A stretch of 64,000 nucleotides of DNA from Polytrichum commune (GCA_950295325.1 OX485803.1:62015554-62079553), one strand, 5' to 3'. Positions 45,801 to 58,293 are shown, counted from the stretch's first letter. The notes: generated by a model not told the origin, from the letters alone. Numbers and translations: made by a program.

Positions 45801-48800
45801 TGGAGTTAATATAGCCCTAGTGTCTTTGTTTTGTATTTGTGTTATTGTGGTGATTCCGTATGTATAGAGTTTGTCTAGGTATGTTTGGGTTTTCCTTTTT
45901 GAGTCGTCTGTAAGGCTATGATAGGTTGGGTTGTTTTTCCATATTTCCTCAAGGGGGGTGTTTTTGATGGGAAATGCACGGATTGCGGTGGTGACGTGTA
46001 TTTCATATTTTCTTTCTAGAAGAAATAATGTTCTAGCTATTGGTGATCTTGTGCATGCTTGTTGTTTTAGTTTGGGTAGGTGTAGTGAGCCTCTGTATTT
46101 GGCCGATATGTATTTGGCTAGGCCTTGGTATATATTACCAAGTTGGCCGGGGTCGTTAAGGGCTTGTATAAGTTGTTGTCCGATACAATGGATGTAGTCG
46201 GGGAGAAGTGAGGTTACATTTATACCAAAGTTTTTGTGTGAGAATTGTGTGAGGATATTAGCGGAACTTTTGGGTATGTGGCATATATCTTTAGTTAGTT
46301 TGCTAATGATTTTGTCCAACTTTTTGATGTCGGGCTTAGAGAAAGGGACGGCGTAGTATGCGTACGCAACGCGAGGTTTAATGACCGTATTCAATATTTT
46401 GATTTTTTGCTTGAGGCTTGCCGGGGAGAGGGTTAATAGTTTGCTTTGTTGTTTGGTCTTTTGGATTGTGATTTCTCTTTGTAAGTTCCATTTAAGGGAC
46501 GGTATTAGGTGTATGCCTAAGTATGTGTAGGATTCGTTCTGTGTGAGGGTTGGGAAATTTTGGGATTTGTAGGTGATGTTTTGTGATTGGATGAATGCTT
46601 TGAAGGTATTTGGTTTGAGTTTGGATTGGTTAGGGCATCCCGTTATTGTACATTTCGAGAGATTTAGGTCCATATGTGACCATTCTACGAATTTTTGTAA
46701 TTTGTTTATTTATGGTTGTAGATGTTGGATGTTATCGGTAATGATTGCCAAGTCATCCGCGTATGCGGTTGTGGTGCATGTGGTAGATGACGTGTTAAAA
46801 TGGTAGCCCAAATTATCTTTTTCTAGCCATTTTAGGAGTGGTTCAATGAATATGATAAATAAGTATGGACTAAAGGTGTCCCCTTGTATCGTCCCTCGGC
46901 TAATTTCTATGGGTGGTGTTGAGCCGAAATGGTTTCCGATAAAGGAGGTGGATGAATTTTTGTATATATTACCAACGATGTCGATTGCGTCTATAGGGTA
47001 TCCTAGGTCTTCCATTAGAGCTAATAACCTTGCGTGGTCAATGGATCCAAAGGCATTACGGAAATCTATGTAGGTTAGGTAAATGTCCTTGTTGGTAAGT
47101 CTTGCGTCTTCGAGTGTGGCTATAATCATTTGAATTTGTCTTGAGGTGTTACGTTGTGACCTAAATCCCTCTTGGCTAAAATGTAATATTCTATGTTGTT
47201 CTCCATAACTCGTAAGTAGTGTTGTGAGGGTGCTTATGAAGAGTTTGTATATTGTATTGGCTAGGGCGATTGGTCGGTAGTTGGCGATGTAGGTTGGATC
47301 ATCTTTTTTGTACAATATGATGGTTTTACTGTGTTTCCAGTGGGTTGGTATTTCTTTTTGTTTGTAGCATTGTTTGAAAAATAAAAAGAGTAATCGTGCC
47401 ATTGTGATGGTAAAATTTTAATTATGTCATTGGGAATGTTATCCGGCCCGGGGGTTTTTCCACGTGTTAGTCTCCGAATACATGTGTCATATGTTTCTCG
47501 AGTGAAGTGGTTGTATATTTGTATGTTTGGGGGGCCTCGTTTTTCTAGTAAGATGCCGTTGTGTGTATGCCATGGATATTTACGTATTGCGCATAGGCAT
47601 GTAGCTGGGTGGTCCGTGGTGTCTTCGCATAGGGGTGCTTGTCTTCGGAATGATAGTTGTTGTGTATAGTGTATCTCTTGGGCTATGTCTTTGGGGTTTG
47701 TGAGGATGTGGCCTTGTTGGGTTTTTAGGCAATCGAGGGAGTTAGCAATTGTGGGGTGAAATATCTTTTTGTGTATTGTTTTGGGTTTTATGTTTAATAG
47801 TGCTCTGTATTTTGTGATGGCAATCTTGCAGTTTATTGCGGTTTGTCTGGTGGTGATTTTGTGGGCTTCATCTTTAGCTTTTTTACCTATATTGGCTATT
47901 TCCTCTATCCATATTGTGAGGTCCTTGGGGTTTGTAGGGAGAGTTGGTATATTGACGTTTTTTATGAGTTGTAAGGCTTTGATGTTCGGGTGGGTGTGAA
48001 GTTGTGAGTGGGGGTTTTGACATGCGGCGTGGATGGCTTTGCGGGCTCCGTGGTGTATTTTTAGTTGATGTTTCCATAGTTTTTGTTGTGTCCTAGGGAG
48101 GAATCCACCTTGCGTTTTTAGTCTTTTGGGTAGTGGAGGTTTGGGGAGTGTCATACATGTTTGTTCGATACACGTACTAAGGGAGTTAATGATTTCTTGA
48201 AATGCGTTTTAGGTGTTTTCCCATTGTGTGTGGGTGAGTTGTTCTTTTTGTAGTGTGGTTGTTAGTGTAGCTATTGCTAGGCTTTGTGTTTCCATGAAGA
48301 TTGTTTGGAGTTTTTGTAAATTGGCGGGGTGGATGGGGTATGTGATTCGTGGATTGTTTGTGTGGGGGTGTGGTTCTTTAATGACAATGCTATTCGGGTG
48401 GAGGTTTAGTTGGATCGGATAGTGGTCAGAGTTTTGGTTAAGGTTGTCTAGTGTGTAGCAAGTTAGGTGGTTATGGTTGGGGAAGTTGGAGTAAAAACCA
48501 TCTATATGGCTTGTTGAAGTATAGTTTAGTCCGCCTTGTCTTGTGTGGCTATGTTGGTTGTTGATTGTGATAAGGCCTATGTTGTGTATGAAGTGGGCCC
48601 ATTCGAGGTCATTTTGGTTGGGGGGGAGGTGTGTCCCGTTCGATGTTCTTCCTTTAAATAATATGTCCCGGTTGAAGTCTCCGGCTAGGATAATTTGGTG
48701 GTTAGGGTGTTGTGTGATTAGGAGTTGGATTTGGTTTTGTATCTCACTTATGAGGTGTGAGTCTTGTGGGTGGGTGGGCATATACATATTTATGATAGTT

Positions 48801-49939
48801 ATTGGTGTGAGTGGTTTGTTATTAATTACTATGATTTGGAGGTATGGTGATATGTGGCTAGGGGTGGGAATTTTGGTAATATTTTCGTTAGTGTAGATGT
48901 TTTTGGGTATCATGGCCAATATGCCGCCTCTAGCTTGGGTAGGTCCTGAGTATCTATTTTGTGTTTGTGTTTCGTTATTGGAATTGTTGTAAATGATTTT
49001 ATAGTTTTGAAATTTGCAGTCGATGTATGTTGTGGATTTGAGTTTGTGTAGTTTGATTTCTTGTATTAGTATTATGTGTGGGTTTGTGTGTAGCGTACGT
49101 GTGAGTTCTTGAATGCCAGGTAGGCTAGAGCTGATGCATCCAGTATTCCAAGTGATGATTCTTAGGGTAGTGGCTTGGGGGTTGGCTCCGCTAGGGTTAT
49201 TAGCTTGTGTATGGTTAGTGGTGCTAGGATTTGTATTGGGGGTGTATCCCCTTACTTGTTGTGTACATTTGATTAGTTCTTGGATTATTTTGTGAGGGAG
49301 GTAGGGCAGTTCTGTTTGTAGATTGGTTATGGTTAGTGTTTCACCTTTGGCTATTTTCTCATTAATGTGTGTATATGTTTGTGTTATGGTGGTTGGTATT
49401 ATGTTATGAGAGGGTTGAGTGGTACTTGGGGATTTACTTAAGTATGTGCTAGTTGGTAATTGTTGAAGTCTTTGTAGGATGATAAGGCAATTTTGATCTA
49501 TGTTTTTGACCATTAATTGGTTACATGCTTGTGGAATGGGGCTATAGGTTATGATGTATGCATAGATTTGGAAGTGGGTGGGGAATGTTGCATGTGCCAA
49601 ACTTTGATTGCGTATGTGGGGTAATTCTTGGTTTTGGATGCTATGTGCCGGGGGAGTTAGGTAGGGTTCAAATAGTTTTGCTAGGTGGGTGTATTGAGGT
49701 TTAAGGGTTATTGTGTTTGGTATGAAGTATTGTTTTTGTCGTTGTATGAATTCGCGGGGAAGGTTGTCGAGGATGTGTGAGAGTGGGCCCGGGTTGGGTT
49801 GTACATCGCCACTTAGGATGATGAGTGTGGAATTATTCCAACTGTAATAATGTATGTTTATTCTTTTTGGGGTTTTAAGGTGTATGTGTGTGATGTATTG
49901 TATGTGGCCTATGAGGTTTGTGGTAGTTATGGGTGACAT
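42885..49939 (-). pseudogene. LINE ORF2: APE endonuclease, RT, RNase H, CCHC, restriction-like endonuclease
   Basis: The ATG is at 49,937-49,939, and the frame spans about 2,350 codons. Residues 43-52 form a 2A-like SGDVQPNPGP. APE endonuclease occupies about 49,165-48,400, with the expected WNTGC, QEIKL, NMYMP, GDFN, SHIDGF and NSDHYP motifs. Reverse transcriptase spans about 47,480-46,700 (GKTPGPDNIP, YRPIALANTIYK, SQEGFR, YIDFRNAFGSIDH, GTIQGD, YADD). A thumb and an unassigned 320-residue region follow. RNase H lies at about 44,310-43,880: TDGS and AEL are present, but the usual Asp of the third motif is Tyr (44,094-44,096). A CCHC knuckle (CTLC...H...C, about 43,545-43,490) precedes RPD and IEFTY (43,272 and 43,191), as in restriction-like endonucleases. 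Breaks: stops at 48,209-48,211, 46,710-46,712, 45,741-45,743, 44,853-44,855 and 43,767-43,769, and a frameshift near 47,400-47,430. Confidence 0.88.
49784..49813 (-). other. 2A-like motif at the ORF2 N-terminus
   Basis: ORF2 residues 43-52 read SGDVQPNPGP. The 2A consensus is D-(V/I)-E-x-N-P-G-P, so only the Glu differs (Gln). 2A peptides make the ribosome skip the last Gly-Pro bond. Similar motifs near the N-terminus of ORF2 are known in several animal and protist LINEs. Activity with Gln at this position is not assured. Confidence 0.6.
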
Positions 49940-50862
49940 TGGTGTGTGTATTTTGTGTTGGACTTGGAGTCATGTGTGTTGCATTTATGTATGTGGTCTT
50001 GGTGTGTGGAAGTGATGGTGGATTTGTGATTGTATGTTTGGGTAGAGTGGTGGTATGATGTGGGTATGTAGGACTTGTACGAGGTTGTAGTGTGAATGTG
50101 TATAAGTGTTATTATTGTGGTTAGGACTACTAGTGTGGTGTAGGTGTGGTAAATTTTGGTTTTAATATGTGTATGTGATTGTGGGTGTTTGTTAGGTGTT
50201 AGTTTGTTTTGTTTAGAGGGTGGTTTCAATGGTTGGTCCTTGTGGGTGAGAGGGTAGGGGGCATGTGGGGGGTGATGTATATGGTTTGGTTGATTGGTGA
50301 TAGGGAGATAGCCTAGCCATATTAGGATTGTGGTGCAAGTTGATTTTAGTCCTCTTAGGTAGTGGTATGACTTCGGGTGAGGGTGTGAGGTTTTCCTTTG
50401 GTGGGGTTTTTTTAGGAGGTTATGGTGGTAAGGTTGATGGTTTTTAGTGTGTGTGGGTGGGTTGGTTATGTATGGTGATTGTGGTAGTTTGTTATGTTTA
50501 TTGTTAGTAGTGTGGTGTAAGAGGGTGTATACAATATCCATAAGCCTTTGTGATAGTGTGAATGTCTTGAATGCTTTATTGAGTATAGAAAATAGAAAAT
50601 AAGATAGAGTAAAACATATAGCATAGATGGAACATTTATGGCATGCTATGTGGGTACTATCCATTAAATGCATGTGATCCTTGATGGTACATTTGTGGGT
50701 TACCGTTGAAGCCCGGTGGAGCTTGGAGTGGTAGTGGTGGGGCGGTCGTGTGGGGGCCGTGTGGTGTTGGTGGCGGGGCGTTTCTAAGCAACATGTCCGG
50801 GGCGGCGGTGGAGAGCCCGTTGATGATGCCTTGCATTCGAATGTTGGATTGTTGGAATTCAA
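49927..50862 (-). other. Open frame bridging LINE ORF1 and ORF2
   Basis: A 311-codon frame overlaps the last 206 nt of ORF1 in another frame, crosses the whole spacer and overlaps the ORF2 start by 13 nt. It is very rich in Thr, His, Pro and Lys and has two hydrophobic stretches (about 50,625-50,570 and near 50,130). The minus strand here is C/A-rich and so poor in stop codons, which could create the frame by chance. It has no recognised domain. Confidence 0.25.
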
Positions 50863-51787
50863 GAGCTATTGTTCCAAGGAGTGCATGCAAGTTGTTGGAG
50901 TGATTGGTGAGAGTTGTTGTGGTTGCGTCATGTCTTCGGTCCGTGTGGTGGTTGATGGAGGTAGTGAGTGTTCCAAACTTCTCATCGAGCTTCTCCTCAA
51001 GTTCCTTTATGGATTTTGTGAGATATTTCTTGGTGAGGAGTGGGTTGGTGTTAGTGGCATTACCCATAGCTTGAATTTTGTCGGCGATGGCTTCGCGTGC
51101 GGGGGCTTGGGCAAGGCGGATTGCCGTCTTGTTTGGATCCGATCCGTCGATGCTTCCTCGATGCGGGATGAAGTCGATGCGACGCCCTAGGATGATGGTA
51201 GACTTGTGGATCCACTCGGTGTAGACCGTGGTGTTTAGACATTGTATGTGGCACCACCCCGCGTGCTTGTTGGTGATGTCTTGATTGTTGTGCCCAAAAC
51301 TAAAGCCCACGATGTTGTCTTCGCCAAAAGTTTGCTTGAGGGCTTTGGTGATGGCGGCTTGTGGCTCCCGTTGTGGTAAGTTGTTAGCTACTAGAGTAGT
51401 GCTAATTCGGAGCTCCGAGGGGTTAGCACCGGTCCGGTCGCGGGTAATACTTACTTGCAACCGCTCGTTGTTGTAGTGAAGGCCTTCCTTGAGGACCACA
51501 TCTCTAGCCTCTTCCGTTGTAAGGGTAAGAAACGCGAAATTCTTATCGAATTCCGGTTTTGTGAGACCCATGAACTCATGTTGGTGTCCATTATAGTAAC
51601 TATTTTGCACTAGACATTCAAAGATGGTGGAGGCATTTTCATGTCGGAGGGTTTCACCCTTGAGGTGCAACCGGAGATTACGGGCTTTAGTAGCTAATTC
51701 ATAGCCTTTTTCTATTTTGCCTATCACTTTCTCTCCATCCTCCATTTGCATGACAAATGCTCTATTGCCTCTATCTATTTGTAGCAT
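50657..51787 (-). CDS. LINE ORF1 protein (RNA-binding-like, coiled coil)
   Basis: The frame is intact for 376 residues from the ATG at 51,785-51,787; it remains open a further 13 codons upstream without ATG, back to a TAA. LINE ORF1 proteins bind element RNA and form ribonucleoprotein particles. Two beta-alpha-beta blocks ('NFAFLTLTTEEARDVV' and 'STTLVANNLPQREPQAAIT...GWCHIQCL') resemble RRM folds (inference, not a firm match). A predicted coiled coil follows (KSIKELEEKLDEKFGTL). The C-terminus is Pro/Gly/His-rich. Intact ORF1 beside a broken ORF2 suggests the element is not very old. Confidence 0.7.
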   Translation of the reverse strand: MLQIDRGNRAFVMQMEDGEKVIGKIEKGYELATKARNLRLHLKGETLRHENASTIFECLVQNSYYNGHQHEFMGLTKPEFDKNFAFLTLTTEEARDVVLKEGLHYNNERLQVSITRDRTGANPSELRISTTLVANNLPQREPQAAITKALKQTFGEDNIVGFSFGHNNQDITNKHAGWCHIQCLNTTVYTEWIHKSTIILGRRIDFIPHRGSIDGSDPNKTAIRLAQAPAREAIADKIQAMGNATNTNPLLTKKYLTKSIKELEEKLDEKFGTLTTSINHHTDRRHDATTTTLTNHSNNLHALLGTIALEFQQSNIRMQGIINGLSTAAPDMLLRNAPPPTPHGPHTTAPPLPLQAPPGFNGNPQMYHQGSHAFNG

Positions 51788-51850
51788 AGATAGAATGGGC
51801 CTTTGTGCATCCACCTCCAATGCCAATAGAAATTTAGGTTTTGCTATATA

Positions 51851-54800
51851 GTAGTCACTGCCACTTTGGAACCACGCTTGAGGTTACCGCCTTTCTCTAT
51901 CGATGTGGGTGCAGCCTCAATGTCATCCACCGTGTCACCAAAAACATCATGGGTATGTGAGGGCCCAACTTGAGATCTCTCCAATCCCTCCATGTGGGTG
52001 AATTGTGAGAATATAATTAAGAAACTACAAGCATTTCAAAAATAGTAGAATCGCATGTCCTCATTCACATCTAAGTGAATAACCAAGGACTATATTCTTA
52101 TGCCCACAACGACAAAAACTAAGGAGGACAATATCTTGAAACAACCTTGAAGGCTACAAGTTATCTCTTCACATAATTAGTATGGGAAGTCGACATATGA
52201 AATTATATTTTCATAGTTGAAGTATTACGAAAGACATTTAGATGGCAATGCCACACCTTGACACTACACAAGTACATAGAATCTAGCGAATGGCATTTAT
52301 CTTCTAAACATAGGCTACAACGCCTTTGACCATAGTAGAATCCTCCAGCTCTCAAACATAAATTGTTGGAAGGAGGACACCATCATGTTGTTGGACTTCA
52401 CCCACATTCACTTTTGAAGCTTTCAAATGCATTGATAACAAACTCCTCCAATTGCAATACTGACATCATAATTTAGTAGATACACCCAAAACATTTCACA
52501 CCAAATTCACAATTGCAACAAGTCAAGGCAACCGCAATGGACATGAACATTACATGAGCCCATAATGATGCTCCAACAATCCAAGTACCAAGTTATGATT
52601 CGTTGACGTTGCCAAACAAAAATCAAATAGTTTTTTTGGCCACGAGGCTTAGATTCCACCAACTTAACCAACATGGTTAGTACTTTCCCTCAATTGGAGA
52701 TGTTACAGTCAATTGCATTTTCTCCAAAGTTGTCTTTGGCTTTGCAATCACACCAAAATATTGATCGATCTACAAAATACACATTCAATGATTAGTATTC
52801 AAAATGCGAATGGCAGATGTTGATTGACATGTGGTTGAAGAAACTTATATATTAGTGTCAACACATTGAATACATGTATAACCTCTTTCAAAAACTCATC
52901 ATTGTTCCCGGATTCACTACAACAAGTATTTTCTCAAGATCAACCTTTCATATAACCAATATAGCCTTCTTTAAAGCCTCGTTTATTACCACCCACATAC
53001 CTTCCATGGATTTTGACTCTAACATAATTTAATCTTCTATTTTCATGATGCCAATTTATTTGCAATTGCTATCTCTTGTTGTGAATTTCACATGGGTTAA
53101 GCCATGTCATGATAGGAACAACTTTTCTAATACATCACTATAACATTGGGTAAGAATCTCACCTTGTACAAGAATTGTGCGAACACATCCAATGTGAGTG
53201 GATACCACACGTTTTCATTGCGTCTATTGACACATTTGGTATAATATGCTCACCCAACAAAAGGTCTCACAACTCTTCAAGCTTCAAACTGCTAAAACAT
53301 TTCATTGGGCAAAGCTTGTGAACCAAGTTTGTTTTCACATGCTCACTTTCCACAAACCAACATATCATATAAGCAACAATGTAGTCAATCATTCAGACAA
53401 ACCAACGCATGTAAACAAGACTAGAATATGGAATGAGAATGACCAATCAAGTAATATAACTATAATAAAATGCAAATGTTAATGTCATGCATTGAATGTA
53501 GCACCAACAAAATCACTAGGATTCAAGAATATGCAATCCACCATGTAATGGCTCCAAGCACTGACCCTATGATTTCCTTCCCACATCCTTAACATTTTTC
53601 TCTAGAACACACCCAACTTATCATGTGTGATCAAGTATAACTCACAAAAGTTATTAATAATTCGTCATTGCTCATCCCAAGAATCGAATTTGCTTTTTGT
53701 GACCTCTTGCACTTTTCCTTTGTTATCAATGATGGAAATATAACATTATAACTCTTCCTTTGTTATCCATCATAGAACTTTGTCACATTCACTACATCCA
53801 TTGACAAACTTGTTCTCCAACATCCACCTCCAATATGGGTATAATTGTTATTAATGTCAAAAGGCAACAAAGTGGCACAATCAATCGAGACTTGGTAATT
53901 GGTCTCATTTGCAATCTCCCTATGAACGAATTAAAATTGGTCATCTAGAAACTACACATGTAGGTGATACTATCATCCACATTTTTCAATCCTCCAAGAA
54001 ATGCTTTAGTTGAAATAGTATCCTCACCAACATGTAAAAATATATCAACAAACTCAAGACAACCATTAACTTTCCAAATTAACACGTGAGAAAATAATCT
54101 CTCAAATAATACAACAACATTTAGGCCCATAAATGATTGAATAATAATAATAATAATAATGTGCACAATTTCCAAAATTGTCATAACATCACAACATTTT
54201 TTTAGAATTTTGCTCACATTTTTTTTAAATGTTTTTGGAATTTTTTGTAACTCACATGTTTGTTTGTGTGGGCTCTTAATTTGATTGTTTGACCAAGTTA
54301 GTGAGTTGGGGTGCAATCCAAGTCCCTCTTCCATGCTTATATTTGTGCACGAATGTTTTTAAACATGGCTTTGAATGGTCAGGGGGGGGGGGGCATTAAC
54401 CCACCCCCCCCCCTTAACCAGGCCTATTGGCAATGATGGTCATTTGAGTGATTTCCTTGGCCATAAAATGCAAGGGTTGTACAAGTTATGATAAGTAGAC
54501 TTACCTCAATGGACTCCATGGTAGTTTCTTAGCCGTTTTCCACCTCACCTCATGCTCCCATTTCTTGCTTTATGCTCACCTCCTCTCTCCTCCAACTGTG
54601 TCGCAACTTCCCCCTCTTCCCTAACTGCCTCCTCCTCCCACCGCCCTACAACCTCCTTCCGCCTCCTCTACTGTCTAGTCCCTTTTGGCCACTCTTACTT
54701 GCCACCAAAGCCTATGGACATGACGACCCCATTAGGGTTAGGCTTCCCACTAAACCCTAAACCCAATGGGTATGGTACAAAGGTTATGGATCCCCAAAAG

Positions 54801-57800
54801 GCAACAAGGAATGCAATGCACAATAACACAAGAGGGTGTGTAGAAAATTTATATAGTGTGCACAAATTGAATGAGTTAATGCATGATCTCTAATTTAGTT
54901 GCTATGCGTAGAGCTCATAACAAATGCACAAAATACCAATATTTGAGTTATTGCATATTGTGGATCTACTAACAATTTACTCGCATGATTGCTTGTCTCT
55001 TTTTCTTGTCCACTATTGGATGAGTCATGGGCCATGCCACTAACAATGTCATCACGCTCCCCTACAAAATGGTAAGTTGTTTATTTTACATGCCTCCACT
55101 TGTTGCATTGTGAGTATCCTTTGGTGACATCAAGTGAAGTTGATGGTAAAGTTGGTTGTGTTTGCAGTGTCTACTTTCGTTATTTGCTCTTTTTTCTCTC
55201 CGTTGCAACTCTATCCAATTGTTCGCAAGAAGAAAACATGAGACCAATCTTTTGTCTCCTTCTCTTGGGAGGTTTTGCGTATACCTCCTCATGCATTTGT
55301 GATCCTCTTTAAGATCTCAATAGTTGTTTCATATAAATTTACTATAAGCTCTATGTATGTGATCACAACTCTATATCATGTATAGCCTCTCTTCAATAGA
55401 GATAAGGGGTGTTTTTCTCTCTATTGGTTTAGGATTATATTGCTAAATATGATAGATAGGGTTTCCCGAACCCCATTTCAATTTAAATAAAACACCTCTT
55501 GCTAATCTAGCTAAGTCTAGATCCTCACATGGTGTAATCGTCAATATAATATAATATAATGTATATGTTTAATGTTCATTTGAGAGAGGATTTGTTGTGT
55601 ATAGTAATTTCCATGATACTACTCTACTTTTAACCGCATGTATTCTTTGCATGCACTATGGCTTACATCATAATCTCTAGGTCTTTGGTGCCTTTCACAA
55701 TGCCCTTGGCAAATAATGGATAGCCTTGGTATCAGAAGATTTGTTGCAGTGGAGGTTTGATTTTCATATTGGGACAATATATGTTGAACAAAAACTATTT
55801 GATGAGAGTGGAGTGGTCTTTAAAATATTATTGATGCAAAAAACTAGACATGATATTGGTTCCTTAGGGTCATTGAGCCTTGGTTGCTTTATGATAAATT
55901 AGTGTACTATGTCAACAAACAAGTATAGTACGTCAACAATCGTGTCCCCAATCTTTCAATTATTAAATTGGAGCCTAGTGACAATAATACTTTTGTGCTA
56001 TTAGATTTTGACGATGATGTGTGCCATGCAGTGGAGTTGTCTGACCTATCTCAATTGTCATTTAGGAGTGCACAATCAATTCCCTCGAGACTTGTGTGCA
56101 TGTGAATATATATTTTCTTGTGATCCACAATACCCAAATTTGGCTTTACCTCACACATATTCCCAACGTCCCCCACTTTAACCTATGTCTTCAACATGAA
56201 GTTTGACTACAATGGATAAACTAAACATTACAAACTTAGGAAAACGGTCAAAGCCAAATCATGCATCTATAGATTTTGCAACATTGAAGTTCACGATGTC
56301 AAGTACATATCATCATCCTTTGATGGCAATGTGATATTTGTGTTGACACCTGTTGTTTGATTTGTCGCAGATGGTGTGGCCCTAACAATTGTAGGTTAGA
56401 ATCTAAGGTTTGCCATTGTACGTTGATTTGCATTTGCACTGTGTTTGCAATGCTCACATTGTTTATGTTTATACCATTCCTTTTGGGATCAATTGTGTTT
56501 GTATTCATCTAGAAGTACATAACACCTAATATTTAACAAAACAAGCCATGAGTATTTCGATATTGTTTTGCCAACAAGGTGATGAAAACACCTTATACCA
56601 AACAAACAAAACAAAACAAGAAACTCGACTATTGTGATGGCGGCGAGCGAACTATTTTTGGCATGTTAGCTTCTCAAATCATCAATACATGGTGAGGGAC
56701 ATCACATGCAAGGCACACCATTGGAGGTTGTTGTGGACAAATTAATGACATTGGCTTCACCTAATTGTCGTAGTTTTGTGTCTAGATCAAAGAGGTTTGT
56801 GCAAAATGGGAGGGGTAACATGGACATTATCATGGTGCTCAAAGACCACTCAAGTTTAAGTACGTCCAACAATTGTTCACCAGGACAATTAGAAGATAAG
56901 GTGTTTGTTTTCAAAATATTTGTGAGCCTGCCATGTATCTGAGTGGAGCTTGTGAAGCGTATGCAAGTTCAAATGGATGTGGATAACTCCTATATCGTGT
57001 TTGATCATGTGGAATGTTTTAAAGATTGGACCACCATGGCATGCAATGTGTACAATATCAAACAATGTAAAGTTCTTACAATAGCATGTTGTGGTATGCA
57101 ATCATAGGATGTAGTAGCCTAATTTTTTTTGAAAATACCTCAATAGTGTATTGAGATAAAATGGTGTGCCTAAATCAAATTTGAGGGGTTCATGATGGAT
57201 AATGCACAAACCAATTGGAATGCAATAAGAAAATTTATGTGGTTAGGGTTATGGCTATTTTATTACAAACAATGGGTTGGTCATCTACTATTGATGAGTA
57301 TATGTAATATACTCACCAATAATATTATCATATATTAATGTCTAATTGCATCTTTGTTATTGGTATCTCAATTGCACAAATTATAAAGTGTAATGCATTT
57401 ATGAGAAATATAATGTGTGTGTGTGACACAACCTTAAAGGAACGTGTGAAAATGCTAATTGGTAACTTTGCAGAAACAATCTACAACAAGTGACTACCAC
57501 AATTTGATTGCAAGATGACTTGCCTATATGAAGCTACAGTGGATGATTTTATCATAGCATCATGCATATTGCAAATTAAAGGTCATGGTTGAAAGGGGGT
57601 CCACTTCCAAAGGCTCATATTTGGTGACACTGAAATTGAAGGTTGCTACTAGTTGTGGAATTCCAAAGTTACTAGCAAAGGCCATAAAGTCTTATATGGG
57701 GGACACAAATTCTCGACACCAATGTATTTGTCTTAGAGGATCCATAGATGTTTGGTACTACCAAACAATGTCGTGGTGTGCACCGGCTTCAATACAAATA

Positions 57801-57955
57801 CTGAATGTAGACTTAGTTTTGCGTTTTTTTAAAATAAAAATAAATTTTAAATTTTATCGAGCAAATAATTTAGTAGGTTATGTGAATTGAATTAGAAAAC
57901 ATGCTTGGAATTTAGATTACAAAGTTTATTGATTTATGAGGCTTAATTACTGTTT
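51851..57955. other. About 6.1 kb AT-rich stretch, no recognised gene
   Basis: Short open frames lack motifs. An ATA/ATT repeat lies near 54,140-54,160. A G12 run (54,382-54,393) is followed 10 bp later by a C10 run (54,404-54,413). A possible degenerate retroelement primer site TTGGTATCAGAAGAT is near 55,724. Parts of 55.7-57.9 kb may be older retroelement sequence, but I could not identify protein motifs. Confidence 0.4.
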
Positions 57956-58293
57956 TGTGGCGATATTTTTTTTGACGATTGAAGGTAGAGGGAATGAAAG
58001 TTTTAATGCAAATGAAGTGTGATAGAGGGTAATAGAGGCTAGGGTTTCATGTTGGGTTCTCAAACCCTAGCTGGCCAAAGGTGCCCCACCCCAACCACCA
58101 ATGGTTCTCATGCTATTTAAGAGGAAGATGAGACATAAAGGGAAGTTCGGTATTTGGAGCTTGGAAGAGCTTGAAGGCTTAGAGTTTTAAGGCTTAGAAC
58201 TTGGTGGTTGAGACTCTTGGGGTACATTAGAGACCATTAACAAACTTTTGGAGACCACCGAAGACCATTTGGTAAGGCACCTTGGACATTGCA
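57956..58293 (+). repeat. Left LTR of the decayed gypsy element
   Basis: It starts TGTGGCGATA and ends TTGGACATTGCA. It aligns with 61,550-61,883 through 'ttaatgcaaatga', 'tagaggctagggt', 'aaggtgcccca', 'ggagaccaccgaagaccatt' and the shared end. Identity is clearly reduced, so the insertion is old. End coordinates are estimated from TG...CA. Confidence 0.7.

Larger units (their letters stand above)
42727..51850 (-). mobile_element. Full-length-like LINE with two endonuclease domains (Dualen/RandI-like)
   Basis: Minus strand order: 5' leader, ORF1 (51,787-50,657), an approximately 720-bp spacer, ORF2 (49,939-42,885), and a short 3' UTR ending in an A-rich (plus strand) simple repeat at 42,727-42,747. 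The 3' UTR contains a 'ccttatattgatca...atgcaatata' block shared with copy 2. The 5' end is uncertain; no target duplication was found. ORF1 is intact. ORF2 has five in-frame stops and one frameshift, so this copy is inactive. Confidence 0.88.

Noticed and set aside
54552-54893. 113-codon plus-strand open frame
   Set aside because: Low-complexity CTCC-rich sequence, no motif; nearby CCCTAAACCC is too short to be a telomere repeat tract.
56706-57890. Short plus-strand frames before the decayed gypsy element, considered as gag/protease
   Set aside because: No capsid, zinc-knuckle or protease motif could be found.
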